From NCBI GenBank assembly GCA_030847615.1, contig JAUMIR010000004.1, forward strand, positions 222,693,001 to 222,757,000: a stretch of 64,000 nt of DNA, read 5' to 3'. Position 1 is the stretch's first letter, and each line of letters starts with the position of its first letter. The notes below the pieces were generated by a model. That model did no database searches. It was not told the origin of the DNA and saw nothing but the letters and a program-made list of their open reading frames with translations. The translations under genes and the position numbers were made by a program. This DNA comes from Gambelia wislizenii. Taxonomy: Eukaryota > Chordata > Lepidosauria > Squamata > Crotaphytidae. This document shows, piece by piece, positions 34,793 through 46,491 of the stretch.

Positions 34793-34829
<37 letters not shown>
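34793..34829. repeat. (CA)n microsatellite
   Basis: About 17 CA units in a row, read from the sequence. Confidence 0.95.
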
Positions 34830-34830
<1 letters not shown>

Positions 34831-35339
34831 TTATAAAGCAGTGCTCTCATTCTAAGATTCTGCCCCCAGCCCTGAGGATTGAAGAAGAGGCTCCAGGCCT
34901 TGAGATCCAGGATTCTCATTATACTCCATCTCCTTTTTGCCACTAGAGCAATGGGGGTGCTTAGACAATATAGAGCATGGCTCTAACCATATTTCATACT
35001 GTCTCTCAAGCTTTCCCTTTAGTTATCAATGCAAGCAGAGAATCAACTCCTGTGACTCCAGCAACTTCCAATGCTCTATAGTCAAACAGAGACTGCTCCC
35101 TCCCAGTTTATCCTTCTTTCTCTTTCTCTTCTGGTGAAGATAGTGATGAGTCACAACCACATAGAGCTCATCTATCTAAAATTCATTCCTAGTTAGATAC
35201 ACATCAGAAAAACCAAATTTATATATAGAAGCATCAAGAAAACTTTTCAAGCATTTCACTTTAATGCTCCTTGCTCACCTTTTATTTTCTGGAAATTTGG
35301 TCCTAGTGGGACACAGTAGAGACTGAACACATCAATTTA

Positions 35340-35560
35340 CATGAATTCTTCTGAAGGATTTTCTGTGGTTTTTTTCTGGGCTGTGAGGCCATGTTATTGA
35401 AGAGTTTATTCCTGATGTTTCACCTGCATCTGTGACTGGATGCCAGCCACAGATGCAGGCAAAATGTGAGGAATAAACACTTCCAGAACACAGCTTCACA
35501 GCCCCAAAAAAAAACACATAAAGCCAATGGATGCTGGCCGTGAAAGCCTTTGACTTCACA
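35340..35560. repeat. Hairpin repeat, possible Penelope-like terminus
   Basis: 'tttattcctgatgtttcacctgcatctgtg' and 'cacagatgcaggcaaaatgtgaggaataaa' are inverted copies around a 13-nt loop near 35440. Flanking 'tgtggtttttttctgggctgtgaggcc' pairs loosely with 'cttcacagcccc...aaacacat'. I have seen this phrase as a common reptile repeat that I associate with Penelope-like elements, but that link is a recollection. Confidence 0.5.
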
Positions 35561-35593
35561 TCTTTTGAAGGAGTCTGCTTTTTAACAGATCTA

Positions 35594-36164
35594 GGACTTT
35601 ATCAGACATGGAAAAATAGCATTATAAGGACACCAAATTAACTGGAAAGGGTGTGCATACCAGATGACATGCTTTCTATTTTTGTCTGGTCAAAAAGGCA
35701 TTCTTTTTTATTGAGGGGCCAAGCCATCAATAGATGTCCCATGGCATTTTTTTGTGAGCATTTGAAAACGTGTGCCATTGTCCTCTTGTGATTATATCAT
35801 CAATTGGTGGTCCTGCCAGAACACTTCTGGGTGAGAACACAAAAGCCAGGTAGGGCACGCTCTTTTTATGAACCTCCCCAGTTTACTTTGATGTTTTTAA
35901 GTGTGTTTCTGTGCTTTTGTGTACATTTTGTATGTTTATTTTGCTGTATTTTTAATTTAAACAATACTCGCGTATTCTTGCGAGAATTGCCGAGATCATG
36001 AATGCGGAATTAAACAGAGCTGGTGTTCATGCTCTGGTAATGCTGGGGCTGCTTTTTCTCACTATTAAAGTTAAGTTTGATTAAAAGGATTGTTGTGCTG
36101 GAACAAGTACACTGTAAAATATGGTGGGATAGAAACGTTTATGGAGGTTTGTCTGATAAAGTCT
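35594..36164. mobile_element. MITE, GGACTTTATCAGAC TIR, TSD CTA
   Basis: The ends GGACTTTATCAGAC and (reverse) AGACTTTATCAGAC pair, flanked by CTA at 35591-35593 and 36165-36167. It shares 'ggggccaagccatcaatagat' and 'tgtgtttctgtgctt' with 48558-49121, so these are two copies of one element. No coding region. Confidence 0.82.
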
Positions 36165-36315
36165 CTAGTCTACATCGTTCTGTAAAAGAGGCTAACACTT
36201 TCCTAGTTTTCCAGTTTGGTTTCTCCAAACCTTTTTTTGTTTTAACCCCTAAACCTATGTGTGTGGCAGATCCATTTGCTGATCCAGGCCCAGTTTGTTA
36301 GAATGTCCTGGACTA

Positions 36316-36957
36316 AGAACTTTAACAGACGTGGCAAAAATCATTCAAAAATGACACCAGTATAGCGCGAATGGGCCCCACTATCGCACAATGTTCTCGT
36401 GCTCATGTATTCATCCTGTGTTTCAGCTGCAAATAAGGTGTTGCTTTCTAATGATGGGAAAAGCCATAAATATATCTTCAAAAGCCCTTTTTTCATGGCA
36501 TTGCAGAACATGCAAAAACACGTCCCGCTATAATTGCAAGATACAGCATTAATGGGTGGTCCTCTTTTGCGCCTCCCTTTTTGCCAGCAAGAAAACATCC
36601 AGGTGACAATGGGAAAACCATGCATATGATGCTCTTTTTATGAACTCTCCCAGTAGGTTTGCATGTTTTTAGGTTTGTTTAACTGTTTGTTCATTTAATT
36701 TGGAAATTAAGGGGTTTTACTGTTTTTAAGCACACTTGTGTCTTGTCGTGAGAGCAGCAAGAATGTCACCCATGCTAAATCATGAAAGTAAACTCCCATT
36801 CTTAAAGTGTTAGTGGTGGTGGTGGTTCAATAATTCCGTGGTGGTTCTTTCGCACAATTACAGAAATGTGCAATAATAAGTGTAATAATGCCACTATGTT
36901 TCTGTTTTCCTCTTTCTCAGCATTAGAGCGTTTTTAGATACTAGTCTGATAATGTCC
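36316..36957. mobile_element. Diverged MITE of the GGACTTTATCAGAC group
   Basis: The left AGAACTTTAACAGACG and the right (reverse) GGACATTATCAGACTAG resemble the ends of the preceding element, only about 150 bp away. The interior has parallel words ('ctctttttatgaactctcccagtaggttt') but is clearly diverged. The target duplication is unclear. Confidence 0.6.
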
Positions 36958-36969
36958 ATAGTATAGTCT

Positions 36970-37910
36970 GCCCCAAGTTTTTTTCTTGGGTATCTGGGAA
37001 GGCTAGAACAGTTGGCCTATGGATTTGGACTGGGAAGTAACTACAGAACAATAAAACTTGCATCCTCTAAGTGTCTGAGGAGCCTGCATTTTTACTCCCA
37101 AGAACTGCAAGGTTCTAAATAAGACACTGGTGTGGAAGGTGATAACAGACCCCTTGCTCAACACAGAGGAAGAAAACAAAATGAAAAGGACAGAACCTAA
37201 TAGTTATTCACAATATCAGAAGAAAGACAGGGAAGATAAAAATCCATTTTAATCAGCTTGCATCAGAGACAACACAACTGTTACATAGTGAGCTTGCTGC
37301 AGGTAGAATTCTCTTCCAGCTAAGACTGTTGCATTTTGCTTACAAAACTAGCATGTTTAGACTCCCTCTTGTGCCATTTTGACTATGTAAGGAGTCACAC
37401 ATGGAAAATAAGTTTGCTAATATTGAGAATGTTTACAATGCCTTTTAATTTTTTTTATTTGATCTTTTTTATTTCCCAGATCACTTGATTTATTTAGACT
37501 GTGAGCCCCTTGGGCATAGGACCAATAATGTTGGGAGGAAACTGTTGTAACCTACTCAATGTTCATGTGATCTGGCTGAATATTCATAAAATATATAAAT
37601 AATAAAATATTCCAAAGGTCTTTATAAATGTGGAACAGAGGAAAAACAGTAGGCATGATGAAGGAGAGTAATTTCTAAAGCACCCAAACAGTGGAAAGAC
37701 ATTAAAACCAAATGTGCATTCTTGGGTGGGAGGACAATGCCAACCTTTGAGGACTGGTGAAATATTGAGAAGATGTCATGGGCACCTTCACAACAAAGCT
37801 GGCCTGATGGGTACGGCTAGTTACAAAACATCCCTTTTCCAGAAAGAAAAGTTGAATGAAAACTTTCTGAAGAATAACTCATTTGAATTCACAGCTTTCT
37901 TTCCTAGAGA
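36970..37910. other. Intronic DNA, nothing recognised
   Basis: No exon or repeat was identified. The stretch is moderately AT-rich. Confidence 0.35.
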
Positions 37911-37916
37911 GTCTTC

Positions 37917-38200
37917 GGACTTTTTCAGACAGCACTTACCGCTTTAGAAGCTTGCGAGACAGGTACGGCGCTATCGTGCAACAGGGGGTCCGTTTGCCCC
38001 TCTCACAAAATCATCAGTGTCACAACAATGGAAGTTGCGTGTGAGTAAAATATGGTGCAGCTGCCTCCAATTGTACATGAAAGTGACACTGTCGATTTCG
38101 CGAGAGGGACGGCAGCGTCCGAAACAGACTCCCTGCCACACGACAGCACCATACCTGTCTCACAAGCTTCTAAAGTGGTAAGTGCTGTCTGAAAAAGTCA
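37917..38200. mobile_element. Palindromic MITE, GGACTTTTTCAGAC TIR, TSD TTC
   Basis: GGACTTTTTCAGACAGCACTTACC pairs with the right end, flanked by TTC at 37914-37916 and 38201-38203. The arms continue ('gaagcttgcgagacaggtacgg' with 'catacctgtctcacaagcttc') almost to the centre. It is a relative of 57368-57699 and 27446-27776. Confidence 0.85.
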
Positions 38201-38673
38201 TTCATTTAACAGAAGGCAAGCTGACCATTCCCCAAAGCACTTCTCAAATCACTTTATTTTGTCAAATTTATTCCCCAGGTAATATGTTTACCCCCAAATC
38301 ACACATACAGAACACACCCCACACATACTGCAACATGCAAAATTCTCTGTGTGTCTCTCTTCCTCTCAGTTAAACCTCTCCACCTGAATCACTGCTATTT
38401 TCTTTCTTTCTTTTACACATATGTACTTTATACACTCCTGTCTATTCACAGACATGCAACTATGGACCCCATCCATCCATCATGCATGCACATGTCTCTC
38501 TTGCCTATTCCTGACCATCATGCAAACACCTAAAGTGGGAGGAAATCATAGGGGGTAAAGTATCTTTGTGCTTGAGGGGAGCACTGTTCTGAAGTCTAAA
38601 ATTTACATCTGACTTTAGTGTCCCTGTTCCCATTTTCTGACATAATCTAAAGAGATCAGTATTAAAAAATCAG

Positions 38674-39283
38674 AGGCCCGTCTAAACAGTGAAAATAGCC
38701 CTCATGGAATTCACTGGGAATCCTACCTGTCTAAATGGGATCCGGCACCAATCCACACTATTCAGAAGGAGAGGGGCCCAAAATGGCAAAAACAATGCAG
38801 TAAAAGCCTTCGCAGATTTTTCCATACTTTTTCAAAAACCGCGAGAGGGTGCGCATTTCTGCTCATTTGGACTATCCAATGACAGGAAATCTGAAGGGAA
38901 GCACAAAGCTGATTGGCCAGGCAAGAATGGGGACAGGGCTTGCTAGGAGGGCAAGCGCCTGCTGCTGCCATGTTGGATTTTCGCTTTAGCAATCGCTCGC
39001 TAAGGTGACAAAACAGGATGAATATTTTCTGTTTTGCTTTCATATAAAATTGGAAAATTGCTCTATCACACCAGTGCACCTTGAGATGACTTTTTTTTTT
39101 TTTTGGAAGAAAATGGTGGCAGTGGATAACTAACATGAGTAAATCACTCATGACCGCCATCCAGAATGTAAGGCTTATGTGGGCTTCTGAGGCCAGAAAA
39201 ATATATTTAGACATGTCACTGCTGCTGCGAGAAGCCAATACTACAAGGTATTTTGGATTTTTTCCCCTCATGTAGATGGGACC
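38674..39283. mobile_element. MITE next to exon 3, TSD CAG
   Basis: AGGCCCGTCTAAACAG and (reverse) GGTCCCATCTACATGA pair, flanked by CAG at 38671-38673 and 39284-39286. The inner 'gattggccaggcaag' and 'gccatgttggattttcgc' parallel the MITE at 24937. It ends 84 bp from the donor of the exon at 39368-39558. Confidence 0.65.
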
Positions 39284-39367
39284 CAGGAAATTGCAAAAGC
39301 ACTTTTGCTGCAGCCTCATACAACCCTTATGAAGCAAAGAAATGGACTGGTGGTACTTCATTCTGAC

Positions 39368-39558
39368 CTGTTCCAGGGGAGAGTTGCCAAGCAGAATAAT
39401 CTCATCTTTGACATCCTTCTCAAACTGCTCAATGTAAGGCAGAACATCTTCTTCAGCGTCAGCTTCCTCACAAAGATTAAAAGTCTTGTTATACCTGATA
39501 GGCCATCCAGAATCTAATGTATCTTCATCTTCATCATGTTTGTCTTCAACATGTTTTT
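39368..39558 (-). CDS. OFCC1: OFCC1-like exon 3 of the visible set (acidic segment)
   Basis: The exon is 191 nt: an acceptor CCCTGTCTCTAG, two bases closing a split glutamate codon, 63 codons, then the donor GAACAG/GTCAGA in phase 0. The product starts with a very acidic tract (EDKHDEDEDTLDSGW), continues through CEEADAEEDVLPYIEQFEKDVKDEI, and ends GNSPLEQ. No catalytic motif is visible; an acidic, partly disordered segment is my reading. The open frame runs on past both splice sites, which is intronic read-through and not coding sequence. The donor lies only 84 bp from the end of a MITE at 38674-39283. The 20.96-kb intron that follows is the largest in the window. Confidence 0.78.
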
Positions 39559-39559
39559 C

Positions 39560-40340
39560 TAGAGACAGGGAAGGGAACATATTAAGCTTCTAGTTTGCTT
39601 TTCACTAGAACCTCCAGTTCATCAACTGGAACCAAGTACAAAAGTTGCCTCCAGTCTGAGTGCATGCTTAGTCCAGGAATTTGTTTGCAATGCCAGAATT
39701 AGCGCTCACATTCATGTCTTTTCACAAACTATTCTTTCTTGATTTTATCATCCAAATTTATGGGGGGGGGGCTTTTTGTCAGTGTTTTTTAGTCAGAAAT
39801 CTTTGGTAATCTATTGCAAATCACCAGGATATCTACAATAGATCCTCACCTAGTATCCTCCTCATAATTACAGGGAGTATTTGTCTATCATACAGTTTTA
39901 TACTTCTATGATATTTGGGGTGATCCACAAAAAGCTATGAAATATGCTTCAGTTTAAAATGGAGCAGTGCCAACAGTAGGAAAATGCTCAGTTTTCAAAC
40001 AGCTAGAAAGAGCAAGATAAAAAATACACACATTTCAGATGTGCCACCCAGTCATCATTTAATCTGTTGGCCAAAGGCTCAGAGAACCAACAGCTAAGAG
40101 TGTCCCTGGGAACTTAATACCACTTTCCAGGAGAAGTTGCCCTGTATGAAATCCTTTCCAGCACCATCCCACCCAATGGCATCTATCTGCCAAAGCATTT
40201 GGTTCTCCAGTACTCTGCATCTCCCCCCAGTTAGCTAAATCTTAAGGGCACACTTAGACCATCAACCCTGTAGCTCCATCTATATTCACACAGGTAGGGG
40301 AACAGCTTCAAAGAGAAAGAAAGAAGAAGAGACTACCTAG
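39560..40340. other. Intronic DNA between exon 3 and the copia relic
   Basis: A G run lies at 39763-39770. Minus-strand translation below 40344 gives only scraps that might be the continuation of the copia element, too broken to annotate. Confidence 0.3.
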
Positions 40341-40794
40341 ACTTTAGCTCCATAAGGTTAGGTAGTTTTCCCAAGTATAAGGCTTGCACCACTTCATGGA
40401 ATCCCACAAATCAGCCCCAAGGGCTTTTTCCTCAATTGTCAGGTTGTCATTCATATGTAGAACAGTGGTTGGAAGTAACATGGTAAAAGAAATAGGCTTT
40501 GAGTAACAAGGGACTCCATCATGCACTTCAACATCCTAATTTTCTTTTCTGCAAGCCCATCCTCCCCTGGAGATGCTGGGTTTGTGGTCTTGTGCCTAAT
40601 GCCCCTCCTACACATCCAGGTCTGCAGACTGTTGGATAAGAATTCCCCTCCCCTATCCATCACTAGACTGGAAACCTTATGAGGAGGAAATTTGCATTCC
40701 ACCATGTTCACCCACTCACAGAACCTGTCTGCAGCCTGATTTTTCTCCTTCAGTAAGTATACATAGGTGTACTTCGTATTTCTGTCCCTCTCTC

Positions 40795-41325
40795 TCTGGC
40801 TTTTCTTCGCAAACGAATATTCAGGAAGGACTCATCCCGCACTTTCCGCAAGTGCACTGATGACTAAAAAGGCCAATCTGAAATAAACAAGTCCAGTTGC
40901 GGAAAGCACAGCAGAAGGTCTCCTTGGGTGATATTTCCGGGTTGTGATTCTTTCTTCATTGTCGTTTCTCTTCAAGACTTGTTCGGCGTGAGCTCTCAAA
41001 TAAGGCTGCAGCATTGTGGATAGTGCATCTCCATGCCTCCCAATGTGAGGCCAGGGTGGACCATTGTTGGTGATCAATTTGGCCGAGCCTGAGATGTTGT
41101 TTCAGGGAGTCCTTGTATCGCTTTTTTGGAGCACCCCTCTTATGCTGACCTGTGGCGAGTTCACCATAGAGTACTATTTTTGGGAGGCAATGGTCCTCCA
41201 TCCTAGAAACGTGCCCTGCCCAGCGCAGCTGTGTTCTCAATATCATGGCCTCAATGCTGGTGATTCCTGCTTGCTCAAGGACAGGAACATTCGTCACGTA
41301 GTCAGTCCAGTGTATACTCTCATAA
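40795..41325 (-). mobile_element. LINE C-terminal fragment nested in copia integrase
   Basis: The minus translation LRWAGHVSRMEDHCLPKIVL, YGELATGQHKRGAPKKRYKD and DHQQWSTLASHWEAWR is the post-RT 'RWAGHV.RM' region common to RTE-, Nimb- and L2-related LINEs, followed by remains of a terminal zinc finger. Copia integrase sequence resumes on both sides (RNHYLFM above, KYTYVYLLKEK below). The target duplication was not resolved. Confidence 0.75.
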
Positions 41326-42342
41326 ATAAATAGTGGTTACGCCCTTCAGTGGGCTTATAGGGGCCTGCCAAATCAGCATGGACAACCTCAAAGTGTCTCT
41401 TGGTGACACATTGGGTCTTTTGGCAATAAGGAAAGCTTTCACCTTTACTTTTCTGCACATAGCACATTCTAAGAACCTTGGGCAGTGTTTCATGCTTAGA
41501 CCAGGGCACACTTTTGCTAACTCCTTTAACCCTTTGTAACTAGCATGACCCATTAGCCTGTGGTAGTAATGAGCACACTTATCATGTAGGAGTACATTGT
41601 CTGCAGGATTCACATATGTCACCTTCCCTTTAGGCAACATGTAATACAACCCATGTTACTTTATCCCTTTTGCACAGACATTATTCATGTTATGCTTTTC
41701 TGTTACTGTACAGTGTTCCCCCTTAAATATCACTTCATAACCATCAGCAGTCATTTGGGACACACTCAATATACAATTCTCCAGTTTGCTAACACATAAC
41801 ATATTTTCAAAATCTTTGCCAAAAGATGGCACATATGCAGTGACCATTTTCTGCACCTTGCTGGGAGCACCATCTGCAAGGGTAATATTGGTTATGGACG
41901 CATTTTTAACATTGCTTAACAAGTTTAAGTCATTCACCATGTTGTGTGTCATCCCACTATCAAGTAACCAGATTCTTCCCTCAATACCATCAGGATGGTG
42001 CTTTGCTAGGAAGGCATGGTTTGCAGCCTGAGAGGATGCACCCCTCCTTTGCCCTGTAGCTGTGCCACTCCTCCTATCCTATGCAGGCATTTTACAGTCC
42101 TTCTGAAAATGTCCAGGCTTTTTGCATCTGAAACAGCACTTCATGTAGCTGCAGGCTAACTCCTCTACAGGTGCCTCTGTTTCAGTGCTCTCCTGATTGT
42201 GTCTGGTAATTTGTGGCTGCTTATTCCCCTCTGTCTGGGAATCAAATTGCTTGCATTGGACCTCTTCCAGAATACGCCCAGCTACCAGGTCTACAGACAA
42301 CTCACGCTCCCTGGTGGTCTGCAGACTGTACATTAGTGAATC

Positions 42343-42876
42343 TCATTCCTTTGGCAAACTGCCCAATAAAATAAAACACTTATGGGCTTCTGGAATGTAC
42401 ACCCCTCTATTGGCCACCTCTTGAAAAAGCTGCCTCATTTCCTCCAAATGGGTTTTCACACAGCCTCCAGTAGACAGCTTTGTGTTATAAAGTCTCTTAG
42501 TCCGTATCATCTTTGAGAGGCAGGACGAACTCTGATGAACTGTTTTCAAAGCTGTCCAAAGCTGAAAGGCTGTCTTTACTGCGGCCGCGTGTATTAACTG
42601 GGAAGGGCTGAGCGATAAGAGAATTGCAGCTCTAGCCTTCTGGTCTGCTAGCCTGAATGCTGCTATTTCATCTTCTGAACCCTCTAGGATCACACTTTCA
42701 TTCTCCAAAACATGCCACAAATTGTCCTTAATTAATAAAGCGTCCATGTATAAACTCCATGCTGAATAATTTCCATCAGCCAGCTTTTCAAAGCAGATGA
42801 AACTATTATCTGCCATTCTGCTGACTGAGTCAACAATTCTCCAGCTATGAAACACAAACAGCTGGCAGCACTTCAA
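42343..42876 (-). pseudogene. Copia gag (UBN2-like) relic
   Basis: The 177-codon frame is open; the likely true start is the internal MADNSFICFEKLADGNYSAW. LWTALKTVHQSSS and LFQEVANRGVYIP follow the usual copia gag layout. In life gag forms the virus-like particle that packages the element's RNA. Downstream, a separate frame (42079-42333) carries the zinc knuckle, so one frame change parts the two. Confidence 0.75.
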
Positions 42877-43265
42877 GGTTACCTGAAGATATTACAGAGT
42901 CTGGCTGAAACTTAACTGTTTCTCAGCCAACTAGCCAAAAACACTCAAAACAAAAGAGTTTCTGGGAACTTTTCTGGGTGCACCTTATCTAATCTGAGAT
43001 CAATCAGCTGGGCCCATAACCACTGACAGGGGATGATAGGACACTCAATCCCCAGGAGAAGCCAAAAACTATCTCAGGAGACTTAGTAGGAACCTGTTCC
43101 CATGAATACTCACACACAGACTGTTTGACGTCCAAATAAACAGGAGGCACTTTTATCTCCAAAGTCAAACAGTTGCAATATATATACAAATATTTACAAT
43201 TGAAGGAGAAACTGCTTCACCAGGCATCAGCATTCACAAGAAGAAGAGAGTGAGCTTTGGACTAG

Positions 43266-43267
<2 letters not shown>

Positions 43268-43297
<30 letters not shown>
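43268..43297. repeat. (AT)n microsatellite
   Basis: About 15 AT/TA units, read directly from the sequence. Confidence 0.95.
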
Positions 43298-43299
<2 letters not shown>

Positions 43300-44809
43300 C
43301 TGAGGACATTTATATTATATACAGGACATTTGCCCTCTAGTGGCCTGACTAGGCATGACTTGATAGTTCATGGAGTCAGCCATTATGACTCAGCATGATT
43401 CTGCAGTTTTTTGGCCATTTTATAATGGAGTTCAGTCTCTAACCCCTGATATCTGCTGCCTTCCTTCTTCTCAGCTTCCTTTCTTTTTTTCTTTTTCTTT
43501 TTCTTTTTTTTCTTTCTTTTCTTTCTTTCTTTCTTTCTTTCTTTTTTTTTGCTCTCTATGGAACTGTCGCTCAGTTGTTCCCAAAGCCACTGCTGTTCCT
43601 GATCTCTTTTTCTCTAGTCATCTTCACCTTCTTGCTCTTACTGAAACCTGGCTCCATGCCCATGACATTGCCACTTCAGCTGCCCTCTCATTTGGAGGAC
43701 TCTCTTTCTCCCATGCTAGTCACCATGAGGGTAGTGGGGAGGGGTGTGTCCTCTGTTATCTAGTTATCTGATAGAATGTGTCTTCTATTATCTGTTGAAA
43801 TTTGTACCAGTTTCAACTTTTCTCTTTTCCACGAACTCACTGTTTCTCTTCGTTTGAGGCTCATACTGTGAGACTCTTTTTGCCTCTGCACCTATTGTCC
43901 TCCTGGCCCTTTTTCAATTTTTATCTCAGATTTTGATTCTTGGTTGCCTTTTTTTCTCTCAGATGATATTCCCACTCTTATTATGGGTGACTTTAATATT
44001 CATGTGAATGACCCCAATGACCCTTCTGTCTCACATTTTCTTTCCTTATTGTCTTCCTTTGGACTCCAGCTGTGTTCTGACTCATCCACTCATTCTTTTG
44101 GCCTTTGCCTCTATCTTGTTCTTATTAAAAATTGCTCCACCTCTTGCTTTTCCGTTACTGAATTCCCTTTGATTACCGACTTGTTTCATTTGCACTTGCT
44201 CATAACCCACTTTCTTGTCATCCCATTATTACTCGCTCCTTTTGAGACCTTCATTCCATTAATCCTGAAGCCTTCTCTCTTCTTTGCCCTCATCCCTGCC
44301 TTCCTTTAAGTCTGTTGATTCTCTAGATTCAGCTGTTTCTTTACTCAACTCAACTTTGTCCTCAACTCTTGATAGTTTTGCCCCTTTGTCAGCATGCACG
44401 GTCCCTCCCTCTAAGCCTCAGCCATGGCTTACTCCCATTGTTCGGTATCTTTGTTCCTGCTCTCATACAGCTGACCATCTGTGGAGGAAGACTAGAGAGT
44501 GGGCAGATTATATTCATTATAAATTTATTCTTTCTTCTTTCTCTTGTGCCATTTCTTTGGCTAAATAGACCTATTATGCATTACTGATCCACGCTAATTC
44601 TCATGTCCACAGCGTCTCTTCTCTACTTTTAATTCTCACCTTCACTTCTTCCTCCTCACTGTTTGCTGATGATTTTGCAACTTTTTTCAGTACTAAAATT
44701 GAAACCATCTGTTCTTCTTTCCCTGTTCCTGAATCCTACTCATTATATCAACTGCCCACCTGTTCTAAATTCTCTTCTTTTTCCCTTTCTCGTTTGATGA
44801 ACTATCTTA

Positions 44810-44824
44810 AATACTGACAAGTTC
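44810..44824. repeat. Left TSD of nested L1
   Basis: AATACTGACAAGTTC is repeated exactly at 46477-46491, and the outer L2 sequence continues from the second copy. Confidence 0.9.
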
Positions 44825-46476
44825 GCAAACGAAGAATGGCTATGGTAAAGATGATGATGCTTCCATAGCTGTTATATTTATTCCAAAATATCCCAGTACT
44901 AAATAATGAGAAATTTTTTGATATGGTGAATAGAGATTTGAGTAAATTCATATGGATGAATAAGAAACCTAGAATTAATAGGAAAATACTCCATGACTCT
45001 AAAGAAAGAGGAGGTCTAAGTCTCCCAGACTTTAGAAGTTATTATCATGCAAGCTGCATTTAATGGATTAAAGAATGGTTGACACTGAAGAACACAAGAC
45101 TCCTACAGTTAGAAGGTTTTAATCTGTGTTTTGGATGGTATGCCTATGTCTGGTATAATAAAGCTAAGATCCATAAAGAATTCACACATCATTTTATCAG
45201 ACGTGCCCTACTAAGAATATGGTTGAAATACAAAACAAAATTTTACCAAAAGATACCAGTATGGCTGTCCATTCATGAGGCGTTCCATAAGAAAGAGAAT
45301 TTGTTTAGAGATAGAAGGTTAACCTATAAAGATATACTGAAAAAAGTAGGAGGAGTTTATATTATGAAATCTCAGGAATAATAAAAGAAAATACATGTTG
45401 CCATTGGTTTCTTTTTAGACAAATATCTGAAAATTTTAAAAAAGACTCAAGATTGGAAGGAATTGAAGAGGAAATGACAGAACTGGATAAAATACTGTGG
45501 GAAAGAAAAGATAATATGTTATCAAGAATTTATTAATTAGTTCTAAAAGTGAACCTAGAACAAGAAATAATAAAAGCATACATGATAGCATGGGCCTGAA
45601 ACATTAAGAGACCAATAACCCTAGAAGAATGGGAAAATTCTTGGACAAAAAATATTAGATTAATGAGAAGCAATAGTTTAAAGGAAAACTACTATAAATC
45701 CATCTTTAGATGGTATCTGACACCTGAGAAGATTGCAAAAATATACAAAAATTATTCGAATTTATGTTGGAAATGTGATAAAGAAGTGGGCACATACTAT
45801 CACGTATGGTGGGGTTGCAGAGAAACCAAAAATTTTTGGAAGAAGATCCACAATACTATTTGTGACTGCTTGAAGATAGACTTCCAGTGTAAACCGGAGA
45901 TCTATCTATTGAATATACTACAAGGAATAAATAACCAAGATTTGAAAAAATATTGGAAAATTATATTATACATGATATCTGCCGCTAGAATGATTTTTGC
46001 AAAATATTGGAAAAGCCAAGGAACTCCACAAATTGAAGAATGGGTGTTTTGACTTTATGAAATGTATGAAATGGACAAATTAACAATTATACTAGATGAA
46101 AATAAAACTCAGAAAAATTACGAAGGCTGGAAGATGCTGATACCCCTGTGGGAAAAAAACAGGGGGGGGGGAATTAGCAACAATAGGCATTGAATAACCT
46201 ATATATAGAAAAAGTGTAAATGAAGAGAAACAGAAACTTTTTAAATGGACAAGGAAAGGGGAAGAGAAGAAGCATGAAATACACACACTTGAATAGAAGA
46301 AGAAGAAATACGGAAGTTTTATGTTATATATGTTACATATTGTATGTTTGATATCTGTATACTGGTATACTGGTATATCTATATAAGTATTGGTGTGATT
46401 GAATAGTGATTGTATGTTTACCACATGTTTATGTCTTTGTTTAAACACTTTATGTAATAAAAATTTTGGGAAAAAA
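44825..46476 (+). mobile_element. 5'-truncated L1 nested in L2
   Basis: Flanked by exact 15-bp duplications, this 1.65-kb piece holds the last part of L1 ORF2. It includes HFIRRALLRIWLKYKTKFYQ, then the cysteine-rich LCWKCDKEVGTYYHVWWGC (the C-terminal zinc-knuckle motif, intact here) and QIEEWVF. A 3' UTR follows, with AATAAA (46457) and a run of A. The 129-codon open stretch at 45663-46052 is unusually well kept, so this copy is younger than the L1 at 2967-10884. It has the same orientation as the L2. Confidence 0.88.
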
Positions 46477-46491
46477 AATACTGACAAGTTC
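46477..46491. repeat. Right TSD of nested L1
   Basis: An exact copy of 44810-44824, directly after the L1 A-tail. Confidence 0.9.

Larger units (their letters stand above)
40344..42880 (-). mobile_element. Ty1/copia retrotransposon relic (gag, protease, integrase)
   Basis: Read on the minus strand from 42880 downwards: a UBN2-type gag (FEKLADGNYSAWSLYMDALL), the zinc knuckle CFRCKKPGHFQKDC, a copia-type protease with LLDSGMTHNM near 41955, a GAG-pre-integrase with its HHCC finger (HRLMGH ... CAMCRKVKVK near 41470), and the integrase core (VMDRGGEFLSNSL near 40660). This gag-protease-integrase order defines copia. The reverse transcriptase and LTRs were not found, so the element is truncated below about 40.34 kb. 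Frame breaks and a LINE insertion (about 40795-41325) show that it is inactive. Copia elements are scarce in vertebrates, which makes this notable. Confidence 0.85.

Noticed and set aside
45663..46052. Independent host zinc-finger gene
   Set aside because: The cysteine-rich motif is the normal C-terminus of L1 ORF2, and the flanking 15-bp duplications define an L1 insertion.
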